DNA from: Alterisphingorhabdus sp038748365
GTDB taxonomy: Bacteria; Pseudomonadota; Alphaproteobacteria; Sphingomonadales; Sphingomonadaceae
NCBI GenBank assembly: GCA_038748365.1
Contig: JBCDIZ010000008.1
Span: forward strand, 1 to 64,000
DNA length: 64,000 nt
Direction of reading: 5' to 3'
Under the pieces are notes generated by a model. That model worked only from the letters and a program-made list of their open reading frames with translations. It did not search any database and was not told where the DNA came from. Made by a program: the position numbers and the translations under genes. Below are positions 1-8,845 of this stretch, piece by piece. Every line of letters begins with the position of its first letter. Position 1 is the stretch's first letter.

Positions 1-18
1 AAGCGGGTTAGCGGCGGA

Positions 19-597
19 TCAGGTCCGGCGCAAGAGACGCTGGCGCAGCGCAAGTGCGTAAATCACTCCAGCGATGAGGGCGAACAGGAACCATTGCACC
101 GCATAGGAGATATGGTTGTTAGGCAGATCGGCAGGGGTCGGGGTCGCCAGCGGTTCCAGTCCCGCAACCGGCGGATCGGCCACTAGGCGGATCATCGCCT
201 TGCCATCGGGGGCGATCATACCGGTGACGTCCCCGCCAGCCCATTCGGGCGTTTCCGGTTGCAGCGACCATCCTGCCTGAAGCTGTGCCTCACCATCATC
301 GCCAAGACGGCAGGTGGCGATATGGCTCCAACCTGCCCGTCCCTCGGCATTGCGACCGCTGGTCGAGCGCCAGTCGAGCACCTCCGCACAGGTAAAGTTC
401 GAGCGTCGGTAAAGCGGCAGATCATCGGCATCCAGCGTCTGCGGCCAGTCCAGAGCGGGCTGCTGTGATGCGGCTTCATAGCGCGCGATCAAGGCCGCCT
501 TTTCATCCGCCCTGCCCAATTGCCAGATACCGAGCGCAATCATGGTGATGATCGCGGCAGCCACAATGATGGTGGGGATGATCGGAATGCGGGTCAT
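19..597 (-). CDS. SURF1 family cytochrome oxidase biogenesis protein
   Basis: Inner-membrane assembly factor for the aa3 cytochrome c oxidase, thought to help heme a insertion into subunit I. The 192-residue product has the expected SURF1 plan: an N-terminal membrane helix (about residues 7-26, ending in the family motif GIWQLGR), a periplasmic domain, and a second helix near the C-terminus (about 165-185) preceded by the family-typical NNHISYAVQWF. It is short compared with the usual 230-250 residues, so the periplasmic part is compact. It is the last visible gene of the cox operon read on the minus strand, about 220 bases after coxC, with a dyad repeat in the gap. Confidence 0.88.
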   Translation of the reverse strand: MTRIPIIPTIIVAAAIITMIALGIWQLGRADEKAALIARYEAASQQPALDWPQTLDADDLPLYRRSNFTCAEVLDWRSTSGRNAEGRAGWSHIATCRLGDDGEAQLQAGWSLQPETPEWAGGDVTGMIAPDGKAMIRLVADPPVAGLEPLATPTPADLPNNHISYAVQWFLFALIAGVIYALALRQRLLRRT

Positions 598-668
598 GAT
601 GTTTTATGCGTCGCTAAGTTCACACCTATGAAGCCCTGAAAAGCTGAATTATTGGACATATCCAAATT

Positions 669-742
669 CCGTTCGCCTCGAGCGTAGTCGAGAGGCCTTG
701 CCAGTGGAGACCAGTGTCTTGACTACGCTCGACATGAACGGG
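669..742. repeat. Intergenic dyad repeat, family B
   Basis: Imperfect inverted repeat between coxC and surf1. The outer arms read CCGTTCGCCTCGAGC and its near complement GCTCGACATGAACGG. Inside is a second dyad around CGTAGTCGAGAGG and GTCTTGACTACG. The same element recurs at 22818 and 27733. It would form a long RNA hairpin; I see no coding content. Confidence 0.75.
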
Positions 743-813
743 AATTGTCTCAACAAAAAGGGCAGCCAAACCATCGTCCGGCCGCCCCTTATTGGTTTTC
801 GTTGCGTATCCGA

Positions 814-1716
814 TCAATGGATCGGTGCACCCCAGCCGCCCCAGACATAGACGACAGCAAACAGGAACAGCCAGACGACATCGACAAAATGCCAATACCA
901 GGCAGCGGCCTCAAAGCCGAAATGCTGTTTCGGGGTAAAGTGGCCGAGATAGGCGCGGACCAGACAGACGATCAGGAAGATCGTACCGACCAGAACATGG
1001 AAGCCGTGAAAACCGGTGGCCATATAAAAGGCCGAGCTATAGTTAAGGCCAGCGAACGGGAATGGCGCAACGCTATATTCATACGCCTGTACGCAAGAGA
1101 AAAGCACACCCAGAATAACCGTGACCCACAGACCCTTGATCAGGCCGTCACGGTCGCCGTTGAGTAGCGAATGGTGGGCCCAGGTTACTGTGGTGCCCGA
1201 GAGCAGCAAGATCAGCGTATTCAACAGCGGCAATTCAAAAGCGTTGAGAACCTCAACCCCGGCCGGCGGCCATTGGATCAGCGTTGAAGCGCCTTCCTGA
1301 CCGATCAGATTTTCCGTCAGAGGCGAGCCACCATTACGTTCGGCGGAAAGGAATTCCAGTGGTTGCGGGAAGAGTGAGAAATCAAACCAGGCCCAGAACC
1401 AGCCGACAAAGAACATCACTTCTGATGCGATAAACAGGATCATGCCATAGCGCAGGTGCAGCTGGACAACCGGGGTATGGTCACCAGCATGTGCCTCGCG
1501 CACAACATCGCGCCACCAGCCAAACATGGTGAACAGCACACCCGCGAGACCGGCAAAGAAAACCCAGCCGCCGCCATTGGCATTGTCTTCAGAGACATTG
1601 GCGCCATGCATCCACATGACCGCACCAACAGCCATGACCAGAGCCGCCATGGAGCCGACCAGCGGCCAGGCGCTGGGTGGCAATATGTGATAATCGTGGT
1701 TTTTCGTTCCAGCCAT
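814..1716 (-). CDS. coxC: Cytochrome c oxidase subunit III
   Basis: Third core subunit of the aa3-type terminal oxidase in the inner membrane. It binds no redox metal and supports proton uptake and stability of subunit I. The product is 300 residues, normal for the family, with seven hydrophobic segments. Recognisable stretches include the FFVGWFWAWF helix, the WPPAGVEVLN loop and the GFHGFHVLVGTIFL helix near residues 230-250. The start at MAGTKNHDYHILPPS fits alphaproteobacterial homologs. It lies 67 bases after ctaG in the cox operon and is followed by surf1. Confidence 0.97.
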   Translation of the reverse strand: MAGTKNHDYHILPPSAWPLVGSMAALVMAVGAVMWMHGANVSEDNANGGGWVFFAGLAGVLFTMFGWWRDVVREAHAGDHTPVVQLHLRYGMILFIASEVMFFVGWFWAWFDFSLFPQPLEFLSAERNGGSPLTENLIGQEGASTLIQWPPAGVEVLNAFELPLLNTLILLLSGTTVTWAHHSLLNGDRDGLIKGLWVTVILGVLFSCVQAYEYSVAPFPFAGLNYSSAFYMATGFHGFHVLVGTIFLIVCLVRAYLGHFTPKQHFGFEAAAWYWHFVDVVWLFLFAVVYVWGGWGAPIH

Positions 1717-1783
1717 TTTTTAGTCCCTATTTCCTCGCTACGGGTCAGCCGCGGCCAAGATGATCCTTCTATTTGGTTATGCC

Positions 1784-2362
1784 TTAGCTACCTTCATTTT
1801 CCGGGTCCACCGGATAAAAGGTGTAGCTCAGCGTAATTTCCTCAATATGTTTGGTGTCTTCATCTTCAAAGATCGCCGGATCGACATAATAGATAACGGG
1901 CATCCGCACCTTTTCGCCCGGCTGCAGCGTCTGCTCAGTAAAGCAGAAGCACTGAATCTTGTTGAAATATTTGCCCGCTTGAACCGGCGTGACATTATAG
2001 CCTGCGGTGCCGGTGATCGGCTCTGACGACAGGTTCTCTGCGGTATAGATCGCTATATCGCGCGCGCCGACGGTCATGCGGTCCTTGGTGCGTTCCGGCT
2101 TAAAATCCCAGCGCATGCCCAGCTCAACATTGGCATCGAAGCGCACCGATATGGCCTTACTACCGACCTGCACAGTGGCCGCCTGATTGGCATCAACCAC
2201 TTGTGTCGTGCCGCCAAATCCGGTGACACGGCAGAATAGATTATAGAGCGGAACCGCGGCAAAGCCCAAGGCTACCATGCCTGCAACCAGCGCCGCCGCC
2301 ATTAGAGCGGAACGCAGATTGCGACGCTGGATATCCTGGGAAAGGGCGGTTGAAGCGCTCAT
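1784..2362 (-). CDS. ctaG: Cytochrome c oxidase assembly protein CtaG (Cox11)
   Basis: Membrane-anchored copper chaperone that delivers Cu to the CuB site of oxidase subunit I. One transmembrane helix (about residues 17-38 from the chosen start) is followed by a periplasmic beta domain carrying the copper motif CFCF (in IQCFCFTEQ). The open frame extends upstream to 2410, but the ATG at 2362 (MSASTALSQD) overlaps the stop codon of the upstream small gene as ATGA. This indicates translational coupling and makes 2362 the likely start, giving 192 residues. Confidence 0.95.
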   Translation of the reverse strand: MSASTALSQDIQRRNLRSALMAAALVAGMVALGFAAVPLYNLFCRVTGFGGTTQVVDANQAATVQVGSKAISVRFDANVELGMRWDFKPERTKDRMTVGARDIAIYTAENLSSEPITGTAGYNVTPVQAGKYFNKIQCFCFTEQTLQPGEKVRMPVIYYVDPAIFEDEDTKHIEEITLSYTFYPVDPENEGS

Positions 2363-2568
2363 CCCCAAACCCCGATTTTGACGATAGTAATAAGGAAAAA
2401 CAATATGCACAGCGCAATCAGCCCAACTGCCATGAGTCTGGAACGCTCACGCTGGCGCTTCTGAATCGCATGGGTTTCCTCAAGCGTTACATTCTCGCCA
2501 GTGAAGCGACCTTCGCCAGGCGGGCGCGGTGCGATGCTCTCGGCGGGATTATCTTGCTGTTGGTTCAT
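2359..2568 (-). CDS. Small single-helix membrane protein of the cox operon (CoxF-like)
   Basis: A 69-residue protein between ctaB and ctaG, overlapping both genes by 4 bases (ATGA at each end), so it is almost certainly translated as part of the operon. It has a polar N-terminus rich in Pro, Glu and Arg, then a helix at about residues 46-66 (MAVGLIALCILFFLITIVKIG), giving a one-pass topology. Small proteins of this layout occupy the same place in many alphaproteobacterial cox operons and are sometimes called CoxF. The assignment rests on position and topology, not on a motif; the role is presumably oxidase assembly. Confidence 0.8.
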   Translation of the reverse strand: MNQQQDNPAESIAPRPPGEGRFTGENVTLEETHAIQKRQRERSRLMAVGLIALCILFFLITIVKIGVWG

Positions 2569-3497
2569 ACGATCCAGCCTATCAGATAATGATCCGCAAC
2601 GACTGCACCAAAGAGAACGAAAAGATACACAATAGAGAAAGCAAAGAGCTGTTTCTCCGGTTTCATCTCGGATGGCTCAGTCGCGGTGTTGCGATAAACG
2701 CGGTACGCCAGCCAGACAAACATCAGCGACAGCGCGGTCGCCGGGACACCATAAATCCAGTCCGCAAGGCCCAAAAGCGTCGGCGCAATCGCGATCGCGG
2801 CGAGCAGCACCGAATAGGCCAATATCTGCTTGCGCGTTGATTCCCGACCCGCAACCACCGGCATCATAGGAATACCAGCATTGGCATAGTCCGACTTTAC
2901 AAACAGCGCGAGCGCCCAGAAATGCGGCGGAGTCCAGATAAAGATCAGGGTGAACAGCAGGATAGGCATCAGCGTGATATCACCGGTGACCGCAGCCCAG
3001 CCGATCATCGGCGGAAAGGCCCCTGCAGCGCCGCCAATGACGATATTCTGCGGCGTGCTGGGTTTCAGCCACATAGTGTAGATCACGACATAGAAAAAGA
3101 TACAGAAAGCCAGAATGCCCGAGGCGACCCAATTGACGCCAACACCCATAAGGAAAACCGATAGCGCGGAAAGCCCAAGGCCGAAGTGTAGCGCTGAGTC
3201 ACGTTCCATGCGGCGGGCGGGCAGAGGCCGTTTCGAGGTACGCTTCATTGCGGCGTCAATATCGGCCTCATACCATTGGTTGAGCGCCGCCGCGCCGCCC
3301 GAACCGAGCATGATACACAATATTGCGGTCAGGCCGAGGATCGGATGGATGCTGCCTGGTGCCGCCAGTAGGCCGCACAAGCCGGTGAAGACCACAAGCT
3401 TCATCACGCCCGGCTTGGTCAACGCATAGAAGTCGCGCCATTCCGCCGTAATCGGCGTGGTGCTGGTTGTTTCAATCGAGGCGGTTGTTGTGTTCAT
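2565..3497 (-). CDS. ctaB: Heme O synthase (protoheme IX farnesyltransferase)
   Basis: Polytopic UbiA-family prenyltransferase that adds a farnesyl group to heme b to make heme O, the precursor of the heme a used by subunit I. The 310-residue product contains the Asp-rich substrate motif in NQWYEADIDAAMKRTSKRP (about residues 72-90) and roughly nine hydrophobic segments. It ends with a 4-base overlap with the small membrane protein gene. A dyad repeat separates it from coxA upstream. Confidence 0.97.
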   Translation of the reverse strand: MNTTTASIETTSTTPITAEWRDFYALTKPGVMKLVVFTGLCGLLAAPGSIHPILGLTAILCIMLGSGGAAALNQWYEADIDAAMKRTSKRPLPARRMERDSALHFGLGLSALSVFLMGVGVNWVASGILAFCIFFYVVIYTMWLKPSTPQNIVIGGAAGAFPPMIGWAAVTGDITLMPILLFTLIFIWTPPHFWALALFVKSDYANAGIPMMPVVAGRESTRKQILAYSVLLAAIAIAPTLLGLADWIYGVPATALSLMFVWLAYRVYRNTATEPSEMKPEKQLFAFSIVYLFVLFGAVVADHYLIGWIV

Positions 3498-3510
3498 TCC
3501 ATCACCTTCC

Positions 3511-3586
3511 CCGTTCGCCCTGAGCCTGTCGAAGGGCCGCTTTTCCTTAAGAAAGTACAGGGCTTCGACAAGCTCAGCCCGAACGG
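3511..3586. repeat. Intergenic dyad repeat, family A
   Basis: Inverted repeat between coxA and ctaB. Left arm CCGTTCGCCCTGAGCCTGTC and right arm GACAAGCTCAGCCCGAACGG, with an inner GAAGGGC/GGGCTTC pairing. Related copies lie at 11754, 15072, 17129 and 49542. A transcript would fold into a long stem and could separate coxA from the assembly genes. Confidence 0.8.
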
Positions 3587-3674
3587 TTTAGTTGCTTACC
3601 TAGTCTTAGCTATGGTTTTGGCCCGCCTGCATGACAGACGAGCCAAAAGCCTGTTTCTCAAATCGCGATCTGCC

Positions 3675-5339
3675 TTATTTGATTTTCGGCAGAGTTTCGA
3701 ACTGGTGGAAAGGTGGCGGGCTGGAGAGTGTCCATTCCAGCGTAGTCGCCCCTTCGCCCCAGTAATTGCCTTCTGCACGGCGCCCGGCAAATAGTGACCA
3801 GCCGATATTCACGAAGAAGATCAGCGTGCCGACAGCCATAATGCCATAGCCAGCCGAAGAAACCTGATTCCACAGTTCATAGGCTTCTGGATAATCAGGA
3901 TAGCGACGCGGCATGCCCTGACGGCCCAGGAAGTGCTGCGGGAAGAAGATGATATTCACCCCGACAAAGAACACCCAGAAATGCAGATGGCCAAGGAATT
4001 CATTATAATGACGCCCGCTCATCTTCGGGAACCAGTAATAGAAACCGGCAAAGATTGCCGAGACTGCGCCCAGCGACAACACATAGTGGAAATGGGCCAC
4101 GACATAATATGTGTCGTGCAGGTTATCGTCGACGCCGCCATTGGCAAGGACCACACCAGTTACGCCGCCCACGGTGAACAGGAAGATAAAGCCCAGCGCC
4201 CATACCATCGGCGTTTTGAAGCTCAGCGAGCCGCCCCACATGGTGGCGATCCAGCTGAAAATCTTGATGCCCGTCGGCACCGCAATCACCATGGTCGCGG
4301 CGGTGAAATACATCTTCATGTTCACGGTCAGGCCAACGGTGAACATATGGTGCGCCCAGACGATAAAGCCGACAACACCGATGATGACCATGGCATAGGC
4401 CATACCGAGATAGCCAAAGACCGGCTTGTTGGAGAAGGTCGAGACGATGTGGCTGATCATGCCGAAGCCGGGCAGGATCATGATGTACACTTCCGGGTGA
4501 CCGAAGAACCAGAACAGATGCTGGTACAGCACCGGATCACCACCACCAGCAGCATCATAGAACGCCGTGCCGAAGTTACGGTCGGTGAGCAGCATGGTAA
4601 TCGCCGCAGCCAGAACCGGCAGCGCCAGCAACAGCAGGAAGGCAGTAATCAGAACCGACCATACAAACAGCGGCATTTTGGTGAGCGTCATGCCCGGCGC
4701 GCGCATATTGAAAATGGTGGTGATAAAGTTGATCGCGCCCAGAATTGAGGATGCACCGGCGATATGCAGCGACAGGATCGCCATATCGACAGCAGGACCA
4801 ACCGAACCACTGGTGGAAAGTGGTGCATAAACGGTCCAGCCCGTACCTGCGCCGAGACCCGTGCCACCCGGCACAAAGGTCGAACCCAGCAGTAGCAAAA
4901 AGGCCGGGATCAGCAGCCAGAAGCTGATATTGTTCATGCGGGGAAAGGCCATGTCCGGTGCACCGATCATGATCGGCACAAACCAGTTGCCAAAGCCGCC
5001 AATCATCGCCGGCATCACCATGAAGAAGACCATGATCAGGCCGTGGGCGGTAATCAGCACATTCCAAAGGTGCAACGCCTCATTTTCAGTAGCCGCCGTG
5101 CCCTGTAAAGCACTGGCCCAGTCGCCAAGATACTGGATGCCCGGTGCAGCAAGCTCCATCCGCATCAGGCCGGAAATCGCGCCGCCAATGATGCCCGCGA
5201 AAATCGCGAAGATCAGATAGAGTGTGCCAATGTCCTTATGGTTTGTTGAAAGAAACCAGCGGGCGAAAAAGCCAGGGAGATGCTCTTCATGATTATCATG
5301 CGCATCCATTACACCGGCATCGGCTGCAATCGTTGTCAT
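3675..5339 (-). CDS. coxA: Cytochrome c oxidase subunit I
   Basis: Catalytic subunit of the aa3-type oxidase, holding heme a and the heme a3-CuB centre. At 554 residues with 12 expected helices it is standard. Visible ligands are His99 (AHGLIMVFF), the CuB segment GHPEVY (His281, Glu283, cross-linked Tyr285), the His330-His331 pair in WAHHMF, and the His416/His418 pair in VAHFHYVLS. The Glu in GHPEVY marks an A-family heme-copper oxidase with a D-channel. It sits 22 bases after coxB and a family A repeat follows. Confidence 0.98.
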   Translation of the reverse strand: MTTIAADAGVMDAHDNHEEHLPGFFARWFLSTNHKDIGTLYLIFAIFAGIIGGAISGLMRMELAAPGIQYLGDWASALQGTAATENEALHLWNVLITAHGLIMVFFMVMPAMIGGFGNWFVPIMIGAPDMAFPRMNNISFWLLIPAFLLLLGSTFVPGGTGLGAGTGWTVYAPLSTSGSVGPAVDMAILSLHIAGASSILGAINFITTIFNMRAPGMTLTKMPLFVWSVLITAFLLLLALPVLAAAITMLLTDRNFGTAFYDAAGGGDPVLYQHLFWFFGHPEVYIMILPGFGMISHIVSTFSNKPVFGYLGMAYAMVIIGVVGFIVWAHHMFTVGLTVNMKMYFTAATMVIAVPTGIKIFSWIATMWGGSLSFKTPMVWALGFIFLFTVGGVTGVVLANGGVDDNLHDTYYVVAHFHYVLSLGAVSAIFAGFYYWFPKMSGRHYNEFLGHLHFWVFFVGVNIIFFPQHFLGRQGMPRRYPDYPEAYELWNQVSSAGYGIMAVGTLIFFVNIGWSLFAGRRAEGNYWGEGATTLEWTLSSPPPFHQFETLPKIK

Positions 5340-5361
5340 ACTTCTCCACCTTCACTCAAAT

Positions 5362-6417
5362 TCAATTGGTCAGCGCAGCGGTTTCAACCGCTTCTGCTTC
5401 TGCGTCACCTTCGCTAGGGGCCTCCGGTTCTGCAGCAGGCGCGTCGGCAACTTCTTCTTCACCAACCGTACCACCTTGTGTCAGCACCCATTGCTCCCAT
5501 TCATCACGCGGCAGCGCCTCAACGGCTATAGGCATGTAACCATGGCGCGCGCCACAAAGTTCCGAGCATTGCCCATAATATACGCCGGGCTTGTCAATCT
5601 GCATCACCTTCTCATTAAGGCGACCCGGCACTGCGTCCAGCTTGAACCAGATGGATGGTACGGCAAAGCTGTGAATCACGTCAGCAGCGGTAGTGATGAT
5701 CTTGACCGGCTCACCGGCAGGAACGACCATGCGATTATCTACGGCCAGTTGAAAAGGCTCACCACGCTCATTGGCGGTTTCCTCATCCATCATATTGGAA
5801 ATGACTTCAAAACCACCATTATCGGGATAGGTGTAGCCCCAATACCATTGATAGCCGGTGACTTTGACGGTGACGGCATCGGCAGGTGCAGTTTCATATT
5901 GCTTGGCCAGCAGGCTGAGCGACGGAAAGGCAATGCCGATAAGGATCAGCGCCGGAACCAGAGTCCAGACTACTTCGATCGTGGTGTTATGGCTGGTTTT
6001 GGATGGGGTAGGATTGGCCCCGGCACGATAGCGCACCATCACCCAGATAAGCAGCCCAAGGACGAATAATGAGATAACCGTGATTACCGGCAACAAAATG
6101 TAAGTGTCGAGGAAATAGGCTGTCTGGCCAAGCTCGCTGAACTGCTGCTGAAAATCAACGCCACCTTGCACCGGCATGCCGACGCCTTCTGTGGGCGCCA
6201 TCGGCGTATAAGAGCCTGCCGCTTCTGTAGCCGTTTCAGCCACAGCCTCGGCTGCTGGTGCTGCCGAATCAGCAACTGCAGGTGCTTCTGCCGAAGGGGC
6301 AGCAGCGGCATCTGCGGTTTCAGGGGCAACCTCCTGGGCCAGTGCGGTTGCCGGGATTAAGCCCGCAACAGCGGCTAGAGCCGATGCTTTGCGAAGCGTG
6401 TTCGTTACAAACTGCAT
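5362..6417 (-). CDS. coxB: Cytochrome c oxidase subunit II
   Basis: Electron-entry subunit that takes electrons from cytochrome c into the binuclear CuA centre. The 351-residue product has a signal peptide (cleavage near ALAQEVAPE), an Ala/Glu-rich spacer of about 50 residues, two membrane helices (about 105-130 and 150-170), and a periplasmic cupredoxin domain with the CuA motif CSELCGARHGYM. A second Ala/Glu-rich low-complexity tail follows the CuA domain. Both extensions make it longer than minimal subunits II. First gene of the operon, divergent from pyrE. Confidence 0.97.
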   Translation of the reverse strand: MQFVTNTLRKASALAAVAGLIPATALAQEVAPETADAAAAPSAEAPAVADSAAPAAEAVAETATEAAGSYTPMAPTEGVGMPVQGGVDFQQQFSELGQTAYFLDTYILLPVITVISLFVLGLLIWVMVRYRAGANPTPSKTSHNTTIEVVWTLVPALILIGIAFPSLSLLAKQYETAPADAVTVKVTGYQWYWGYTYPDNGGFEVISNMMDEETANERGEPFQLAVDNRMVVPAGEPVKIITTAADVIHSFAVPSIWFKLDAVPGRLNEKVMQIDKPGVYYGQCSELCGARHGYMPIAVEALPRDEWEQWVLTQGGTVGEEEVADAPAAEPEAPSEGDAEAEAVETAALTN

Positions 6418-6611
6418 GCATTCCTCTGTATTAAACTAGGCTCGACCAACGTCTCTCTCATATTCGCTGGCCAACCATATGGCGCGGCTTATACGCAGGG
6501 TTGCCGCCAGTCTCAAGCCAATCTAGGTATATTTTTGCAGTTGAAAAGGCGCGCATCCATCCCAGATTGTGCGCCGCACCCAAAATACGCTACGTAAAGG
6601 ATGATATTTTT

Positions 6612-7193
6612 ATGACCGAAGAGGAAATTCTGGCCGAGTTTCGTGCCAGCAAAGCATTGCTGGAAGGCCATTTTCTTCTCTCATCGGGACGCCATAGTGC
6701 ACATTATCTGCAATGTGCCCGCGTTTTGATGGACCCGATGCGTGCCGGAAGGCTGGCTGCTGCAATGGTGGTGAAAATCCCGCGCGAGCTTCGCAACGCG
6801 ATTGATGTGGTGGTGTCCCCGGCCATGGGCGGCGTGATTATCGGTCATGAAGCCGGGCGCGCGCTGGACAAGGCAGCCATGTTTCTTGAGCGTCCGGAAG
6901 GCACCTTCCATCTGCGCCGCGGCTTCGCGCTAGAGCCCGGGCAAAAGGTGCTGATGGTCGAGGATGTTGTCACCACCGGCCAGTCCTCACGCGAGGCGAT
7001 GAAAGCCATTGCCGAAGAAGGCGGCGAAACCATCGCGGCAGCCTCCCTGGTGGATCGCTCCGGCGGCGAGGTCAGCTTTGACGTGCCGTTCTTCCCGCTG
7101 ATCGGCTTCAACTTCCCCAGCTATGCCGAGGATGAACTGCCCGCAGAGCTGGCCGAAATTGAAGCGATCAAGCCCGGAAGCCGGAAGAATTAA
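6612..7193 (+). CDS. pyrE: Orotate phosphoribosyltransferase
   Basis: Converts orotate and PRPP to OMP in pyrimidine synthesis; cytosolic. The 193-residue product carries the PRPP-binding signature VLMVEDVVTTGQSS (about residues 116-129). The open frame runs back to 6501, but the ATG at 6612 (MTEEEILAEFRAS) matches the family start and has an AGGA ribosome-binding sequence upstream. Its stop overlaps the pdxJ start (TAATG), so the two are coupled. Confidence 0.96.
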   Translation: MTEEEILAEFRASKALLEGHFLLSSGRHSAHYLQCARVLMDPMRAGRLAAAMVVKIPRELRNAIDVVVSPAMGGVIIGHEAGRALDKAAMFLERPEGTFHLRRGFALEPGQKVLMVEDVVTTGQSSREAMKAIAEEGGETIAAASLVDRSGGEVSFDVPFFPLIGFNFPSYAEDELPAELAEIEAIKPGSRKN

Positions 7194-7933
7194 TGGCCAA
7201 TAATCTAAGACTGGGCGTCAATATCGACCATGTCGCCACCATCCGCAATGCGCGTGGTGGCGATCATCCCGATCCGGTGCGTGCGGCCGAAATCGTCTCG
7301 CGTGTCGGCGGCGATGGCATCACCGCGCATCTGCGTGAGGACCGCCGTCATATCCGCGATGGCGATCTGCAGCGGATCATGGACGCCACCGACCTGCCGC
7401 TCAATCTGGAGATGGCGGCCACCGACGAAATGCTCGAAATTGCACTGCGCCATAATCCGCATGCCGCCTGTATCGTGCCGGAAAAGCGCGAAGAACGAAC
7501 AACCGAAGGCGGTCTGGATGCTGCCGGGCAGCATAACCACCTCGCCCCGATAGTCTCACGCCTCAGCGAGGCAGGCATCCGCGTCAGCCTGTTTATTGAA
7601 CCCGATCCGCGTCAAATTGAAGCGGCCATCCGGCTTAAGTCCCCGGTGGTCGAGTTTCACACCGGTCGTTATGCGCACCATATGATTGATGGTGAGGACG
7701 CACATGCGACTGAGGAATTGCGTCGCATCAGCGATGCCGCCGCGCTGGCCGCGAAAAACGGAATTGAACCGCATGCCGGTCATGGTCTGACCTTTGATAA
7801 TGTCCAGCCCATCGCCGCGATCCCGCAGATCGCCGAACTGAATATCGGCCATTATCTGGTCAGTGAGGCGATATTTATCGGGCTGGAAGAAAGCATCCGC
7901 CGCATGCGCGCCTTGATGGATGAAGCGCGGTGA
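7193..7933 (+). CDS. pdxJ: Pyridoxine 5'-phosphate synthase
   Basis: Condenses 3-amino-2-oxopropyl phosphate with deoxyxylulose 5-phosphate in the last step of de novo vitamin B6 synthesis. The 246-residue product shows the family N-terminus LGVNIDHVATIRNARGGDHP and the phosphate-binding HAGHGLTFDNV. It is coupled to pyrE upstream and to a small membrane protein downstream (GTGA overlap). B6 supply links loosely with glyA, a PLP enzyme elsewhere in the window. Confidence 0.97.
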   Translation: MANNLRLGVNIDHVATIRNARGGDHPDPVRAAEIVSRVGGDGITAHLREDRRHIRDGDLQRIMDATDLPLNLEMAATDEMLEIALRHNPHAACIVPEKREERTTEGGLDAAGQHNHLAPIVSRLSEAGIRVSLFIEPDPRQIEAAIRLKSPVVEFHTGRYAHHMIDGEDAHATEELRRISDAAALAAKNGIEPHAGHGLTFDNVQPIAAIPQIAELNIGHYLVSEAIFIGLEESIRRMRALMDEAR

Positions 7934-8208
7934 GCGAGACGCCGCCCAAACCGACATCACGCGATCGGCTGATGATGGCATTGGCAGCGATACCGTTTCT
8001 CGTCAGCATATTCGTTTTGGGGCTGGCGCTCAGCAATCAGGTGCTGGTGACCTTCGGCATTGCCTGGCCGGTGATTCAGATTGTCGGCTATTGGATGATG
8101 CTGAAATCGGCAGATTGGCGCTTTTCGCACCAGCTGGTGACGACACAGATTGCGCTTCACTGGCTGGTGATGTTCCTGCTTATTGCCTTGGTGAGGAAAG
8201 CCCTGTGA
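7930..8208 (+). CDS. Small multi-pass membrane protein, function unknown
   Basis: A 92-residue protein starting with GTG at 7930, overlapping the pdxJ stop by four bases. It has three hydrophobic segments (about residues 17-37, 41-57 and 70-90) separated by short polar loops. I recognise no family motif. Its position between pdxJ and acpS and the translational coupling indicate a real gene. It is followed by a family C repeat of about 190 bases that isolates it from acpS. Confidence 0.75.
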   Translation: MSETPPKPTSRDRLMMALAAIPFLVSIFVLGLALSNQVLVTFGIAWPVIQIVGYWMMLKSADWRFSHQLVTTQIALHWLVMFLLIALVRKAL

Positions 8209-8224
8209 TTATTGGTCCCAAATA

Positions 8225-8415
8225 TCCTCCCCGGCACGGGGAGGGGGACCATGCGCAGCATGGTGGAGGGGCACCCTCGGCATGGAGTAAGATTATCCAG
8301 CAACACACAATTCGCTGTGGCGAATATCGTATCGGGTTCGACCTGGAAACATCGCAATATGCGGCCTGTGCCCCTCCACCGTCTTCGACGGTCCCCCTCC
8401 CCGTTCCGGGGAGGA
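8225..8415. repeat. Intergenic dyad repeat, family C (expanded copy)
   Basis: Two outward-facing hairpin units (TCCTCCCCGGCACGGGGAGG on the left, CTCCCCGTTCCGGGGAGGA on the right) flank about 85 bases of unrelated sequence. Inner arms GTGGAGGGGCA and TGCCCCTCCAC-like sequence also pair. The right unit ends only 8 bases before the acpS start codon, so it overlaps the expected ribosome-binding region. Other copies are at 9731, 21410 and 51634. Confidence 0.75.
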
Positions 8416-8422
8416 TATTGTT

Positions 8423-8833
8423 ATGATCATCGGCCTTGGCTCAGACCTCTGCAATATTGAACGCATCCAGAATTCGCTCGACCGCTTTGGCGAGCGCTTT
8501 GAGAACCGTGTCTTCACCGAGATTGAACGCGCCAAGGCGGCGCGGCGGCCCTATACCCGGGCGGGCACCTATGCCAAGCGTTTCGCCGCCAAAGAGGCAT
8601 TCTCCAAAGCCGTCGGCACCGGCTTTAAGCGCGGCGTCTATATGCGCGATATCGGCGTTATCAATGCCGCTTCAGGCGCGCCGACACTGGCGCTGACCGG
8701 CGGCGCGAAAGAGCGGCTCGACAGCATGATTCCCGCAGGCTATAGCGCCGCCATTCATCTCACGCTCACCGATGATCACCCATGGGCACAGGCATTTGTA
8801 ATTATTGAGGCGCTGCCGATCAGCGCCGCCTAA
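8423..8833 (+). CDS. acpS: Holo-[acyl-carrier-protein] synthase
   Basis: Transfers the 4'-phosphopantetheine arm of CoA to acyl carrier protein, activating it for fatty acid synthesis. The 136-residue product has both metal-binding motifs of the AcpS family: GLGSDLCNIERI at the N-terminus (Asp8) and FAAKEAFSKAVGTG (Glu near residue 59). The start ATG lies directly after the family C repeat (GGGGAGG as a possible ribosome-binding site). lepB follows after 12 bases. Confidence 0.96.
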   Translation: MIIGLGSDLCNIERIQNSLDRFGERFENRVFTEIERAKAARRPYTRAGTYAKRFAAKEAFSKAVGTGFKRGVYMRDIGVINAASGAPTLALTGGAKERLDSMIPAGYSAAIHLTLTDDHPWAQAFVIIEALPISAA

Positions 8834-8845
8834 GGTGAGGATCTG

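Noticed and set aside
3933..4748. 271-codon plus-strand frame
   Set aside because: Antisense to coxA, with a His/Asp/Arg-rich composition typical of shadow translation.
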